This document shows positions 23,410 through 35,110 of a DNA stretch of 64,000 nt, piece after piece. The translations under genes were made by a program, and so were the position numbers. The DNA comes from Ascarosepion bandense. Lineage: Eukaryota > Mollusca > Cephalopoda > Sepiida > Sepiidae. The stretch's first letter is position 1. The number at the start of each line of letters is the position of its first letter. The stretch is from positions 15,857,001 through 15,921,000 of the forward strand of contig JBBBDQ010000191.1 of the NCBI GenBank assembly GCA_037127315.1, written 5' to 3'. The notes below the pieces were generated by a model. That model did not search any database. It saw nothing but the letters and a program-made list of their open reading frames with translations, and had not been told where the DNA came from.

Positions 23410-24355
23410 TAACTACTATCTTCCCAAAAACCTATTTTTAGCACCTAATTTGCATATTTCTCGAATCATCCTGAATTATCTAGATTTTTCTAGAATATTC
23501 TAAGATCTTCCAAACGTTCTATTTCTAATTTCTCTATTTTTACAACTACTTCATGAATTAAAATTTTTTTGTAATAACAAGTAGAACTCAGTAGAATCGC
23601 TTACTATAAATTTTAAATTTTTGTGGACTTTGATAATATTAATATTGTTTTAAATATAAATGCATCCACGGAACAATATGCAGAAACTAAGGAATTAATT
23701 CATGAGTATCATCCACACACTCAAATACCCAGAACATAATATAACGTAGCACAAACAGCAACCTGGTAATACATTTCACTTGACACACATATTGGGTAAC
23801 AAATATTCTATATTTACATGAACATACACGGAAGAAAAACTCTTTATAAGCTGAACACAGCAATTTATATATAATAATTAACGTTCACATGAATATCACA
23901 ATGACTTATCAAAGACATAAAATACAAAATGGACAGAACTGATAATCATTCACGTATAATAAACCATGTAACCTTATATAGTCACAAAAAAATAAAATGG
24001 CGGCATAGTAATAAAACCTGGCCTTTACTCATTATCTCAAGCCAGTCTATACCATAAATTTATAACAGATTTCAAAACTGCTAATTTAGAAATAAGAAAC
24101 TCGAATTACTGTGTAAATCTTTCAAAGACACCAGAAAATTATTAACCTTTTCGCTGAAAGTAAAGAATGGATTTCATTTTTAAATGAATGCATCAAACTT
24201 GAAATGTAACAGTTTATAAGTAAAAATAAATATTTTCTTAGTTTAGGATTTTATCAGGTGTATGTATAAATTTTCTTTTTATGTGTTTGTTTCGTTTTAC
24301 GCAATTAAAAGATTGGCTAAAAATTTTCTGAAGCATCACCCCCACTAATTTTAGC
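23410..24355. other. AT-rich DNA without recognised feature
   Basis: No gene or repeat family recognised apart from short TTCTAGA-type repetitions near 23480-23510. Confidence 0.5.
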
Positions 24356-24359
24356 TACG

Positions 24360-24925
24360 TGCTGTCACTGTTAGTGATCATGGCTCTCCACAATTTCCTG
24401 TCCTTTGTAACTCTTAATAAATTTTGTCCTTCTGCTATCTCTCCTAAACTCTGTTCTGTCGTTCATTTACTCAAAGTCGATGGGTAGGTTATACGCTGTT
24501 TCCTGTCTCTATTGCCTTCAATCTGTCCCGGGAGTATCAAATTTCCCAAACCTTCTTTTCTCGTTATGTGCCCTATAATTTTCAATTGAGTCTTTCTGAT
24601 TTTAAGTGTAACTTTTCTTTTCGCTTTCATTTTTTCTAAAACTTCGTCGTTACTCACAAGTTCGGGCCATTGTATTCATTGCATTTTCAGCATCTTTCTG
24701 TAGGACCCTATATTTGTTGCTTTAAGTCTTCTTCTGTGAGTAGATTGTCCAGCATTCACTGCCATATAGAAGGCCTGATATTACGTAACAGTTCAGTACT
24801 CTTTTCTTTGTTTCTAACGAACTTTTTCTGTTTTTTAATACATTGCTTAGCTTTTAGAAGGCATCTTTTGCCTTTCCAATGAGCCTTCGGATTTCACTGC
24901 CGCACTTTTTGTCACCTGCTGCGGA
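24360..24925 (-). pseudogene. RTE-like LINE ORF2 C-terminus relic
   Basis: Minus-strand frames read MSNDEVLEKMKAKRK, then LKIRKTQLKIIGHITRKEGL, then GNLILPGQIEGNRDRKQRITY, and end in KDRKLWRAMI near 24370. This matches the C-terminal part of an endonuclease/RT LINE represented many times here (45.7, 49.6-51.0, 51.5, 58.4-59.5 and 62.6 kb). It is frameshifted and 5'-truncated. Confidence 0.8.
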
Positions 24926-24929
24926 GCCC

Positions 24930-25970
24930 TGAAGCCGTGGGGTGCGTGTTCCTTTCAACCGTCGGTGGTCACTACTGAAGCGGGGGTGCGTGTTTCTTGT
25001 ACGTCGGGGTTACCATTGTAGCTGGTTAATGTTTCTTTGATTTGGAATTGTGTCATACTTAACCGAACTTCCTACAGCTTACATGTTTCATCCAGAGTTA
25101 TCAGAAGGTAGGTTGCAAGTTGGAATGTGTGCAATAGTGTGGAATAGTGTAAGAATAAAATATACATTTTGCATTTTAAAATAGAATTTTATTAAAGGGT
25201 AAGATTAACATAAGTTGTAGAAGTTAATGTGCAGTTAGAAACATTATTAAGGATTTAAGAGTAGAGTTCGTGTTCAGTGAGAAGATTAAAGGTATCAAGT
25301 GTTGAAGAAATTGTTTGCAGTAGTAATTGTTGAAAGAGTATATGCGTACGTACGTATGTATTCAGTAGGAATGTCTTTGGATGAAGAAGAAGAAGAAGAA
25401 GTAAAAGGAATCAGTACACGGGAAAGAGAAAGAGGACGAATATCCGGGTCAGCTTGAAGCTTCTCTCGTTACATTTTAGCTTATCGTCTTTGCTGCTTTC
25501 ATCCCTGACTGTTCGTGATTGACGCTGACCGGGGCCTTTTATAGTATTCAGATTTTCCCACTGACTCGAAGTCCTCAAGTTTCGCAAGTCGCTCCCATTG
25601 GTCAAAAATCAATTTAACACCTACTTGGGAAATCTGGTTTCGATTTTTTCTTTAAGCAAATTAAGCGATTGCTAAATACTTGTAACTGCAAGTATATCTA
25701 TAGTCTCATTTTCTTGATTTATTGACATTTTTTAATTTGTTTCTCTTCTTTAATTTGCTATTTTTAATATTGTGTTATTATTTTGTGCATATATGGCCTC
25801 TGATAATTATATGTCTGTGTGCTTATTTTGTATATATTTATATCTCTTCTTCAATTTTGTGTTTGTATATATTTTTTCTTTAAATTTTTTCTGTCTGTAT
25901 GTGTTATTTGGTGTACGTGTTCTTAGTTTTGTGATACTTCCGGTATTGTTGAGGCAATGTTTAACTGTAT
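24930..25970. other. No recognised gene; short simple repeats
   Basis: Contains an imperfect duplication of a GGGTGCGTGTT(C/T)C segment near 24938-24994 and an (AAG)n tract near 25384-25400. Otherwise unrecognised. Confidence 0.4.
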
Positions 25971-25974
25971 ATTT

Positions 25975-26535
25975 TTTTTTAACCATTTCACCCTGAGCAA
26001 GGCGGAAACGCCACTGGTGTGCAGGGGGCTACATAAATGTAAAAAGATTACTTAGAAAAGAGTGAGGAGTACAAACTAGTTAGAAAGGAACAATAGAAAA
26101 CTGAGAAAGCAGGTGCGATGACATATACATAGGTGGAGAGAAAGGGAAGGTTATACAGGGGAGGGGAGAGAGCTAGCGTCCAGTGGTTAGTAGATGAGTA
26201 TTGACTTTGCATTTAAATTTCTGGAGGTTGTAGCCGTCAGGAAAGCAAGAATACGGGAGCGAGTTCCACAGGCGGGAAGTGCGAGAGAAGAAGCTGCAGG
26301 AGTAGAATTGTCGTCTGCATTTGGCTAACCTGACTGTGAATGGGTGGGACCCAGTTGCCAGTCTGGTTGCACGAGTAAACACCTGTTGAGGAGGCATCAG
26401 TGACTTAAGTTCGTCTGAGCAGAAGCCATGAAAGTATTTATAGAACAGACAAAGGGAGGCCACATTTCGACGATGGGGAAGTGGCTGCAGTCGAGCCGCC
26501 AGATCAGTACCTATCGCATTACATTTACTCCTTTA
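25975..26535 (-). pseudogene. CR1/Jockey-like LINE 3' end: C-terminus plus 3'UTR
   Basis: The best-preserved copy of this C-terminus. The minus-strand open frame 26463-26173 reads MASLCLFYKYFHGFCSDELK, then TRATRLATGSHPFTVRLAKC, FYSCSFFSRTSRLWNSLP and CFPDGYNLQKFKCKVN. Upstream sequence to 26535 adds GTDLAARLQ...PHRRNV. The 3'UTR ends at the CCTTGCTCAGGGTGAAATGG block near 25990. 5'-truncated. Confidence 0.9.
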
Positions 26536-26764
26536 ACCTTCACCTAACCTAAATTTCTTCGCTGTGAAATGTTTTTTTTAATATTCTGAGTTTAAAATCA
26601 CATTTGATTTTTTGGATTTCACAAAGCAGTGTGTAATTTTCATCACTGCCGAAATAAATTCTGGATTTATAAAAGCTTAATTACGTGTTGAGTTTTCCTC
26701 TCAATAATTGGTTAAAAGTTTAAATACCCTTTATATATCTAATATGTAAATGCTGAAAATAATA

Positions 26765-27135
26765 TTGGGTTTTCCGGAAAGTTTATGCCGATTTTAAGGA
26801 AAATAAAAACAGAAGAAAATTATACCATTAAATATTTATTCAACTAAATATAAACCATTTTGCTGCACAACATTTTTCCGTCTTTTCTTCAACTTTAAGA
26901 TTCTGTCTTCCCAGAATTTCAGTGGTTTCTTGGTAAAGAATACATTAAGGTGATATTTTTTAAGTCATCCAAAGAATTAAAATTTTTGCCATTGAGATAA
27001 ATTTGCAGGGATATGAATAAATGAAAATCCGAAGAAGCAATGTCTGGTGTATATGGCGGGCGGGGTAACACATTCCTATCCAAGCTGCAACAGCTTTTGC
27101 CTGAGCCACCAGACTGAAAAATGATTGTCTGATAA
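26765..27135 (-). pseudogene. Mariner transposase C-terminal fragment with 3' terminus
   Basis: Minus-strand translation gives VLPRPPYTPDIASSDFHLF, the mariner D34D third-Asp motif (P-Y-S/T-P-D-x-A-x-S-D). Then come ISLQIYLNGKNFNSLDDLK and the tail to NFPENP. The + strand end at 26765 (TTGGGTTTTCCGGAAAGTT) after a TA looks like the terminal inverted repeat. The 5' part of the element is missing beyond about 27135. It differs from the other two mariners in the window. Confidence 0.8.
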
Positions 27136-27221
27136 AATAAAATAGAAACAGGAAGACACCATTACATAAGCAGATTCCACTCTTCATCACACAAATACCT
27201 TCTTCATAGTACAATATATAT

Positions 27222-27240
27222 ATATATATATATATATAAT
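27222..27240. repeat. (TA)n microsatellite
   Basis: Perfect TA run. Confidence 0.9.
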
Positions 27241-27417
27241 TTTAATGACAATAGATATTTTCTGTCGATTAATTTTATTGATTTTTTTCCAAGTTCCAAA
27301 TAATCCTTCTCAGATAAGGAGGGAATATCGTCAGAAATGGTCCAAAGTTCATTTCAAAACAAATATGGTCCAAACTTTCAACTTTCTTAAATCGTCATCA
27401 GGGGAGGTAGAGAAAAT

Positions 27418-27418
<1 letters not shown>

Positions 27419-27464
<46 letters not shown>
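27419..27464. repeat. (GT)n microsatellite
   Basis: About 23 GT units. Confidence 0.95.
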
Positions 27465-27467
<3 letters not shown>

Positions 27468-27900
27468 ACATTTTGGGATGCAGCCTCTTAAACAATTATA
27501 ATTTAAGACCCCGCATCAAAATGTACACCTTTTGTCTCTACTTACCATGATAAACTAACAAAGACGAAAGCTTGGATAATTTTTGATGGAATTTCCAAAT
27601 TACGAATAATCCTCAAATAAGAACTGACAGCAAGGATGTCACAATAAGAGAAACAGTGGCGAATGCGGTCAAGCGTGACAGCAGACAAGCACCACCTTTA
27701 GTTTTAAAGCTCGAAATCCTAGTATAGAGATTGTTGGTGGTGAATTTGGTGGCATAGTAATTGTGAGTTCATTTCCTGAGCCGGGTAGTACAGACTCTGT
27801 GGAAACAAGGCGAGCAATAATAATTCGTAATTTGGAACAATTGACCAATAAAGTTAATCGGCATAAAATGTCTCTTGTCTTAAAGAACACTTGCTGGTAA
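27465..27900. other. No recognised feature
   Basis: Mixed composition; a minus-strand open frame at 27669-27890 has no familiar domain. Confidence 0.4.
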
Positions 27901-27902
27901 AT

Positions 27903-27904
<2 letters not shown>

Positions 27905-27939
<35 letters not shown>
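27905..27939. repeat. (TA)n microsatellite
   Basis: TA run immediately before the SINE-B copy. Confidence 0.9.
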
Positions 27940-27940
<1 letters not shown>

Positions 27941-28135
27941 GTCATCCACATACAAGCCTGCTTCGCTGTATCACAGCTCACCAGTGTGGCTAGACATCCA
28001 CTTGCTTCTGGCCGGGATCAAAACTCGACCGATTCGGTGTCAATCGGAGTCGCTAACCCTTAAGCCATAGGCTTATGGAGTTAGAGAATGGAAATTTTAG
28101 CGTGTTATATATAAGCGGTGTATACACACTCCAGT
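27940..28135 (-). repeat. tRNA-derived SINE, family B
   Basis: On the minus strand a tRNA-like head (box A-like ATGGCTTAAGGGTTAGCG, box B-like GGTCGAGTTTTGATCCC) is followed by the body GAGCTGTGATACAGCGAAGC. The copy at 38430-38625 is homologous over its whole length, including the TTTTAGCGTG(T/C)TATATA block. A TA/CA microsatellite flanks each copy. Confidence 0.75.
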
Positions 28136-28192
28136 CACCGAGAAACTCAATTCACTGCTGAAGAGTCATGTATAAATTGCGGAAGTGGTAAC

Positions 28193-28193
<1 letters not shown>

Positions 28194-28262
<69 letters not shown>

Positions 28263-28269
28263 CGTGCGT
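28194..28269. repeat. (TA)n(TG)n(CG) compound microsatellite
   Basis: TA units followed by about 22 TG units ending in TGCGTGCG. Confidence 0.95.
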
Positions 28270-28729
28270 AGCTGTCAGGTCGGGATACTGCTCGCGAGAT
28301 TAAAAGCACTTTCATTAAAAACTCAGCCGGAACCTCTCAGCTGTTAGTCTTGTACTCCGCCATTAAAATAGACATGGATAGTTATCAGGTCATTGAAAAA
28401 AAAAACAAAAAAAAAAAACTCGTCATATTTCATTACCAAAAATTCTATGCATATCTCAAGGGATCAAAGCACAGAAACAGACACCGGTTGGGATATTTTT
28501 TTTCATTTCTCTTCGAAATATCGGATATCTTTAAAAAGAATTTTAACGTCGCAAATGAATGGCGTATAAATCAATCTAAAGTTTTTCCCATGTGAAAAAC
28601 AAACATAAATACCGTTGTTATCTTAGGTTCTTTTTATTTTCTTGTAGTAACTTGTCTTTTTGTTGCTCGATATTGTTTCATATTCAAGATTATGAAAGAG
28701 CAATGATTTTTACTTCTATATCACTAATG

Positions 28730-28870
28730 ACGTAAGCGATCATGGCTCTCCACAGATTCATTTTCTTTATTATTTGTGAATTGACATGCATTCTAGGGAA
28801 ATGTAGTCGTTTTCCAACAACTGCTCTTCACGATTTCCTGTCTTTTGTAGCTGTTAGTAATGTATGTACC
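28730..28870 (-). pseudogene. RTE-like LINE 3' end fragment
   Basis: The + strand GATCATGGCTCTCCACA (minus: L-W-R-A-M-I) and TTTCCTGTCTTTTGTAGCTG match the 3' coding end of the RTE-like family seen at 24360 and 49610. Very short. Confidence 0.6.
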
Positions 28871-28949
28871 TCCACTCTATTTTCGTTTCCTAAGTTTTAA
28901 ACTTTTTCTTGAAACTAAATTTAGCTTAATTGATTAAATTTACTACTTA

Positions 28950-29215
28950 GCTTAAATGATTATATTTACTATTTCTACTAAGGAAAAATACTCAGGTGTA
29001 TTTCAAACAGAAATTATATTCATTGTAATCTATGTGGCATTTTTTAAAAACTTTCAATTTTTCGGCCATTTTTTGAGCGATCGACACATTTGTAAACAAA
29101 AGTTAATACTTAATTTTAAAAATCATGCAAAAATAAAATATACATCTCTCATTCATTATTTTTGGAAAATTTTAAAATTTACAGTTAAATTAATCTGATT
29201 TGAAACAAATATTAC
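28950..29215. repeat. Dispersed repeat, copy 1
   Basis: From ATTATATTTACTATTTCTAC through GGTGTATTTCAAAC(A/C)GAAAT, TTTTCGG(C/A)CATTTTT, ATGCAAAAATAAAATATAC and AATCTGATTTGAA(A/C)C to TTACTTG, this aligns with 63160-63415. Unnamed interspersed repeat; no coding capacity. Confidence 0.7.
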
Positions 29216-29227
29216 TTGTTTATTTTT

Positions 29228-29450
29228 TATTTTTTTAATCATATCACCCCGAGCAAGGCAGTAACGCCACTGATGTGCCGGGGGTTACGTAAATGTGAAA
29301 AGATTAGAAGAGAGAAAGCCGGAAACCACATCCTAAGCAGGGAACAAGGGATGAGCCTCTTAACCTGTTCAATAGACGTGGGTGGAGTGTGAACCGGGTG
29401 ATAGTTTAGACTATCTACTCCAATTGAAGAAGAAAAAAAAGTAACGGTGG
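29228..29450 (-). repeat. LINE 3'UTR fragment (CR1/Jockey-like family)
   Basis: Matches the 3'UTR seen at 16395 and 25975 (ATCACCCCGAGCAAGGC, GTAACGCCACTGATGTGC, GGGGGTTACGTAAATGTG) but no coding sequence follows. Confidence 0.7.
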
Positions 29451-29459
29451 TAAGTTAAC

Positions 29460-30101
29460 AAGTTTTAACTTTGTTAAAATCCGGTCAAAGAAATTCATTT
29501 GAAAAAAGATAAAAACACTCGTTCAAAGCAAAATTATAACTTACTTTTAAGAATATTTCAAAGCTGATCCTAACCCAAACGCACATGTACTACCGCCAGT
29601 AGAGAAAAAGAATTATTTTATCTTTTGGATGAGGGGTGGTGCAGTCAACTAGACAATGACCAGGCAAAAGACGAACAAGGAATTTAACAGGACTTTTTTT
29701 TTTAATAAAAAGGACAAAATTATTCAAAATTATTTGAAAAAAGATAAAGAACACTCGTTCAAATAACCATGAAACTATTTTAAAATTAGCCACAAAAATA
29801 AAACAAAATAAAATCAAAGCAAAATTATAACTTATTCATCGAATTTTTTCTTTTTCAGGATATGATATTCTAAAATTATATTTATAAAATCTATTAAAAC
29901 TTTATCTACATTAAAAATAGAGTAGTTTTAATGCATTTTTGATTTTACTATTCGGAGCAGATATTCGGAAAAATAGTCTGGTAATTAATTGAAAAACTAT
30001 ATGATTCACATTCCACAATGAGTCCTGCATTTAACTAATAAATAAAAATTGGCATAGAAAATGTATTTCTAGAAGTTTTATGCAATAAATTGGAGTGGGT
30101 G

Positions 30102-30165
<64 letters not shown>

Positions 30166-31030
30166 AAGATTCTCTAAAATAATAGTTGCATAAATAATTT
30201 TATTCATTTGTGAATACGTTCTGAAAATTTCATTAAAATTAGTCCATTAATTGATTTTTGTAAAAATTTTCAAATTAATGTGCCTTTCAACGCCAGAAAA
30301 CGACTTGCGTAATATTACGTTTTGCTTAATAGTCACATTATGTAAACATAGCGAGAATCACAGACAGAAAACAAAGAAAAAAATTTTAACTGAAATTTCG
30401 TACGTGTTATAAAGGGTTAAAAATTTTAAAAATATTGACAACAAAATTTGATTTTTCAAATAATAGCATAAACATTTTGATGATTAAACTTTGTTTTTAT
30501 TAAGTTTTAAGAATCATGCTATGTTGTTTTTTCAGTAACTATAACAATATTTGTCTTTGTGCTTTATAAGATAACAGCAAACCCCTATCAAACCCAAGAA
30601 CATTCATGACTCTCTGGATCCGATAATGAAACAATATATGTTGGTTCAGCTGGAACGAAAAAGAACTGCCACCCTAAAGATAAAGTAATATAAACAACAG
30701 ATATCCCACATCAGCCAAAAATAATGGACACTTGAAGTTAGTTCACGGATACTTATTTAAAACACTATATCTGTTATAACAACTATAATAATCAAAAGGA
30801 AAACAATATTTCCAAGTCTTGAAGGCTTATTGCTAATTTCTCATTCAAAAATGAAATACAATACTGTCGTAATTCATTTGATGCTAAATTGATCCTAAAA
30901 ATTAAACATTTTCGCAGTAAGTAATAACAGAGTCGTATGTTGGTCTTCTAAAAAATGATTAATAATGATTTTGTTTTTGACAAATAAAGCTAACGTTTTT
31001 GATTAATTTAATGTTCTTTTTTTAAAAAAA
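29460..31030. other. AT-rich DNA, no recognised gene
   Basis: Contains a partial local duplication (GAAAAAAGATAAA(G)AACACTCGTTCAAA at about 29500-29525 and 29738-29762, with AGCAAAATTATAACTTA nearby at 29527 and 29817). Otherwise unrecognised. A (CA)n(TA)n microsatellite lies at 30103-30163. Confidence 0.5.
30103..30163. repeat. (CA)n(TA)n microsatellite
   Basis: CA units followed by TA units. Confidence 0.95.
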
Positions 31031-31034
31031 GTAC

Positions 31035-31480
31035 GACTTTCAATATGGGAGTGAATGTTGGGCGATCTCGTCACAGATGAAGAGACAGGTGATTCTACTG
31101 AAGAATGCTGAGAACTCTATGGACAGAAAAGGAAATGTTAAGAAAAATAAAACTTACTATCAGAAAGAGACAGTTGAAATCACTTAGAACCCGAATAAGA
31201 AAAGAGAGCCTAGAGAAAATAATTATCACACAAAAGATAAACTGGGGAAAAAACAGTTTGTATGAATGGTAGTTCTGCCGACGAACGCGAAGAATGCACT
31301 GGGAAAAACAGGTGAGCAACGAGGAAGACTTAAAAAGAAAACAACCTAAAAACAATGAAATATAAAAGTGACACTTGAAATTTCCGGGTACATAAGAAAA
31401 AAGGGCTTGGAGACTAGCCACAAAACATTGGAAACAAGAGAAACAGCGAGTGACCTAATCAATGAGTTTGAATGAATAGA
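31035..31480 (+). pseudogene. RTE-like LINE relic
   Basis: Frames give YGSECWAISSQMKRQV near 31045-31090, the conserved G-S-E-C-W-T-I-S-S segment after the RT domain. Degraded pieces of the C-terminus follow (RKKGLE, RETASD), partly duplicated or rearranged. Heavily decayed. Confidence 0.6.
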
Positions 31481-31752
31481 TGGAAGAATTGAGAAAAGGA
31501 AGGATATTACAGAGGAAAACTTATTAAGAGCTAAAAAAAGACAGGAAGTAGTGGAGAGCTGTGAAGTTCACGTCTTGAAAAACAAAAAGCAATTAACTTT
31601 ATCAAACCATTTTTGTTTTAAAATACACTGCATGTCAAACATATGTAGACGACCCAGTGGGTAATCTATCGGTTAAGCTACGACAAATAATCAAAGGTAG
31701 GAGAATCGACCAATATATGTTAGATAGATTGTAGAAGTCTAGTTATATTATA

Positions 31753-31931
31753 CTAGCAGTATAGCCCAGCATTGCTCGGGTGTAATGAAAGCTTTAAAAC
31801 TAATTCATGGTCATGAAGCTCAGACTCAGCCTAAAGAATATTTGTGTAAAGTTTGGCGAGAATCGGATAAAAATGGTGGATTTGTATAAAGGACATACAG
31901 ACAGATAAACAGACACATACAAACATCTTGT

Positions 31932-31987
<56 letters not shown>

Positions 31988-32288
31988 CAATTTTTTGCAC
32001 TTTTGTAAGAACATGCAACCTTGAAATTTCTGAATATCGTTTCTTATGTCTTTGTTTATGAGTGTATCAAATTTGATTAAAATCCGACCACTCCTTCTAT
32101 AACCCGATTTTTTTGATTATCGATTTTCGATATTTATCTGGGGTAACTCGATACAAAACCTAGCTAGTAACACTCGCAGATGCTTATAGTACAACTGTGT
32201 AAATTTTCAAGAAAATCGGTTCAGCCCTTTCGGAGTCTATAGGTAACAGACGCACACACACAAAGTTCCATTTATAAATAAGTTTAGA
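31753..32288 (-). mobile_element. Non-autonomous Helitron-like element, copy 1
   Basis: Read on the minus strand, the element starts TCTAAACTTATTTATAAATG and ends in a hairpin (CCCGAGCAATGCTGGG), nine bases, then CTAG. It is flanked by A on the 5' side and T on the 3' side, matching Helitron TC...CTRR ends inserted between A and T. A (TA)n tract sits in the middle. Four copies in this window share these termini. No Rep/helicase is encoded, so it would need an autonomous partner. Confidence 0.7.
31935..31983. repeat. (TA)n microsatellite inside Helitron copy
   Basis: About 24 TA units in the centre of the element. Confidence 0.95.
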
Positions 32289-32536
32289 TTAAAAAAATAA
32301 CTATATTCTAGGGTAAATATTTTACCGCAGAATATAATTGTTATTCTTATATTATTCTTTGAGATGAATAACAACTTAAAGAAAATCCAGTAACCGTTTC
32401 GCAATGACAAGCGACAATTTTTCAAACTTGCAATATTGCAACATATGTAACTCAATTCATTTCATCACTCGCATCAAAAATATCTGGGTCTTATGTCATA
32501 TTAAGTCGCCCTTTACTCGTTTTAATAAATTGTAAA

Positions 32537-32875
32537 CGCAAATTCTATTCAGAAGCTTCTTTTCTCGCACTTCCCGCCTGTGGAATTCCCTTCCGTTTAC
32601 TTGTTTTATCGACCGCTACAATCTTCAAGAATTCAAATATAAAGTCGTCATCTCCTATCTCACTAACTTTCATCCTCTTTCTCATGCTCTTTTCTTCGTC
32701 CACTCCACTCTCATCAATATTCTCATCCTTCTCTTACCCTCTTCCTGACACGCCTTGTAACCTGTCACTCTTTCTCATAACTTTCCTCCTATGTAACCTC
32801 CTGCTCAACAGTGGCAGTAAAATGCCTTGCTTGGGGCGACACGATTATATATATTTCACTGCATGACGAGGTGCC
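32537..32875 (+). pseudogene. CR1/Jockey-like LINE 3' end, second 3'UTR subtype
   Basis: Coding remnant AGGCTTCTTTTC...CGCACTTCCCGCC (F-F-S-R-T-S/P) and CCGCTACAATCTTCAAGAAT (Y-N-L-Q-E-F) is followed by a C/T-rich 3'UTR ending ATGCCTTGCTTGGGGCGA. The same arrangement occurs at 51955-52425. 5'-truncated. Confidence 0.75.
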
Positions 32876-33235
32876 AATAAGATAGTTTACTGCAACACAA
32901 GAGCGTTGTGTTTCAGTATTATGTTTTTATTATATATTTATAATAAAAACATTACCACAAATAACGCTCTGCTAAGCATCGAGCTCTCTTAATGAAGTAA
33001 ATCGCTATCAATCCCTGAGTTTGTATTACTTCTAAAATATATAACTCGATGAAAAAATAACGAGAGTCAAAATGTTAACATTCTACATTACTTCATATAA
33101 AATGATAGGATATAATGATCAACTAGCCCCCGGCCTTCAGGCTGGGGTCCAAAATGACCAAAATAAGACCTAATAAGACCAGTTCAAGACCAGTTTAGAC
33201 CGGTTTTGAACCTATCCACCGCGTAAGCGGTGAAT
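32876..33235. other. Unrecognised; short internal repeats
   Basis: At 33155-33215 a 9-12 bp unit of the form (A)AGACC(A/T)(G/A)TT is repeated several times with drift. No gene recognised. Confidence 0.4.
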
Positions 33236-33237
33236 AG

Positions 33238-33355
33238 GTAATATTTGATCACGACCTGGGTGTACGCGCTCACGTTCCCCATATTAAAAAAGACCTTGTA
33301 TCACATCTCTCTCAAGTAGGAGAGAAGAGTAAATATCAACACTGGAAAGATCAGA
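33238..33355 (+). repeat. SINE-like repeat, family C, copy 2
   Basis: Aligns with 14230-14335: GACCTTGTATCACA, AGTAGGAGAGAAGAGTAAATA and TCAACACTGGAAA. Confidence 0.5.
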
Positions 33356-33535
33356 GAAACCCATTTTTGAGGAAAAATGGTTTTAATATAAAGAGTTTAT
33401 AAATTCCAACAGACAGCAGCACTGGCTGCTCGGTCAGTAAATGTGGAACGTTTCCTTGGCAAAAATCAATTTGGTATTTTATAAAATTCTTACTATTAGT
33501 TTTTTCTCACACGTCTCTCCCCAATACACACACAG

Positions 33536-33536
<1 letters not shown>

Positions 33537-33568
<32 letters not shown>
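33537..33568. repeat. (TA)n microsatellite
   Basis: TA run. Confidence 0.9.
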
Positions 33569-33571
<3 letters not shown>

Positions 33572-33699
33572 TTCATAAATATATAATCGGAATATATAAA
33601 TATAATTCTACATTGCTGAAAAATCTATACTATTTTACAATGGTGAAGCCTGAATTAAAAAAAAAAAGAGAGCACATTTGATATACCATAAGGTTCGTT

Positions 33700-34830
33700 T
33701 GACGGAGCCAAAACTTCAGAATTAATAAGACTATATTCTAAATTATATCAATGAAATAATCCACATAGACAAAATCACGGTTTATACAGAAATAACGGAT
33801 TGATGATAGAGCCGGACAACAGAAGAGAAAAGGACAAAATAAGAAAAATTCTTTTCAAACTTTGAAAAAACCTCAATTTGGAAGGGAATAAAAAAGTTGT
33901 TTAGTATTTAGATGTCAAGTGTCTTCCCATATATGAAAACAAATACAACTGTAAATTATATAAAAACTAGATCTAACCATCCTACTAGCATAATCAAACT
34001 CATCTCTAAAAGAATAGAACACAGATTATCTAAAAATTCCTCCCACAAAACAACCTTCGATGAAAGGAAAAAAAGATTATGAAAAGCCTTAAATAAAAGT
34101 GACCATAAAACGAATTAGAATACAAACCCCAGTTAAACAGACAAATGAAAAATAATACTAGAAATTAAAACATTTGGTTTAACCCACCGTTAAACTTAGA
34201 AGTAAAATCCAAAATAGGGCAAATATTTCCTAAATTAATTAATAAACACTTCCCTAAAAACTTAGATTTACATAAAATATTCAACAAAAATACAATAGTT
34301 ATAACTACTAGTAATTTAAAAGATTGCATAAAAAAAACAAAAAACGCTAGAAATTTAAAAAATAACGTTCAACATAATACCGATAATAAAGAATGCAACT
34401 GTAGAGACAAAAATAAATGCTCACTTGACGGAGTTTACAAAGCAGAAGTACACGATGCAGATTGACAAATAAAAACATACTTAGGACCTACAAAGGGAAT
34501 TAAAAATACAGACGATATAATCACCGATCTACATTAAAACTAAAAAACCTTAAACATTATATCAAACTGGCTAACCGCGTGTGGCAATTAAAAAAACCGC
34601 AAAGACCCTGATATAAGATAGTGTAAAAAAAAAAAAGCCTAACCTTGCAACGGCGATGATGTCTGCAGGCTGAGCCAGGAGGATAAGTTGGCCATAATAT
34701 TATTAAAAACAAAACAATAAAAGAAAACATTGCTGGATGAAAGATTCGAAGTGATGTCCGGATGTAATCAAACCATAAATATATTTTAGGATCATACAAA
34801 CCAGGATAAAAGTGCTTAAGATCTTTAAAA
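33700..34830 (+). pseudogene. Penelope-like element ORF, C-terminal half with GIY-YIG-type remnant
   Basis: Reading through frameshifts, the protein runs NGLMIEPDNRREKDKIRK, then YLDV...IYENKYNCKLYK, SNHPTSIIKL, IWFNPP, IGQIFPKLINKHFPKNLDLH, KIFNKNTIV, ECNCRDKNKCSLDG, VYKAEV and KTYLGPTKG. The last is a degenerate Y-I-G half of a GIY-YIG endonuclease. After more frameshifts come LANRVWQLKK, a CRL(C)-like segment and C-H-x-K-Y-like remnants near 34780. This order is that of endonuclease-bearing Penelope-like retroelements. The RT core lies upstream and is absent. Confidence 0.7.
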
Positions 34831-34859
34831 ACTCCTCTCTAATTTTGAAAATTTCAATT

Positions 34860-35110
34860 ATTTTAAACTTCCAGTCGCACGTTCGTAAAAAATCCTTGTT
34901 GTACGTTTGAAAACGTTGGAAAATCATAAAACCTCTGGACGCTCCTCGTTCCCTCTACTTCCACAAGAACCCCCCACTTTATCTTCATGGTCCCTGCCGC
35001 TTGAGTAATTTCAATGTCTGACTCCTTCAAGTTACCCTTATATCTCAAGCGCTTTCTGATTTAAGTAGAGAGACCTGTAACCCTGTATCTATAATAACGC
35101 AACCACAGAA
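34860..35110 (-). pseudogene. LTR-element protease fragment, second copy
   Basis: The minus-strand frame 35048-34863 reads RYKGNLKESDIEITQAAGTM, VLVEVEGTRSVQRFY and so on, aligning with 19500-19640. The DTG region is damaged (D/Y-R-x-R-V-T-G). It is joined directly to leader sequence at 35110-35330, so gag and nucleocapsid are missing. Confidence 0.75.

Noticed and set aside
31826..32018. Open frames across TA runs encoding Y-I repeats (also at 5944-6237, 35921-36124, 52926-53111).
   Set aside because: Artefacts of (TA)n microsatellites.
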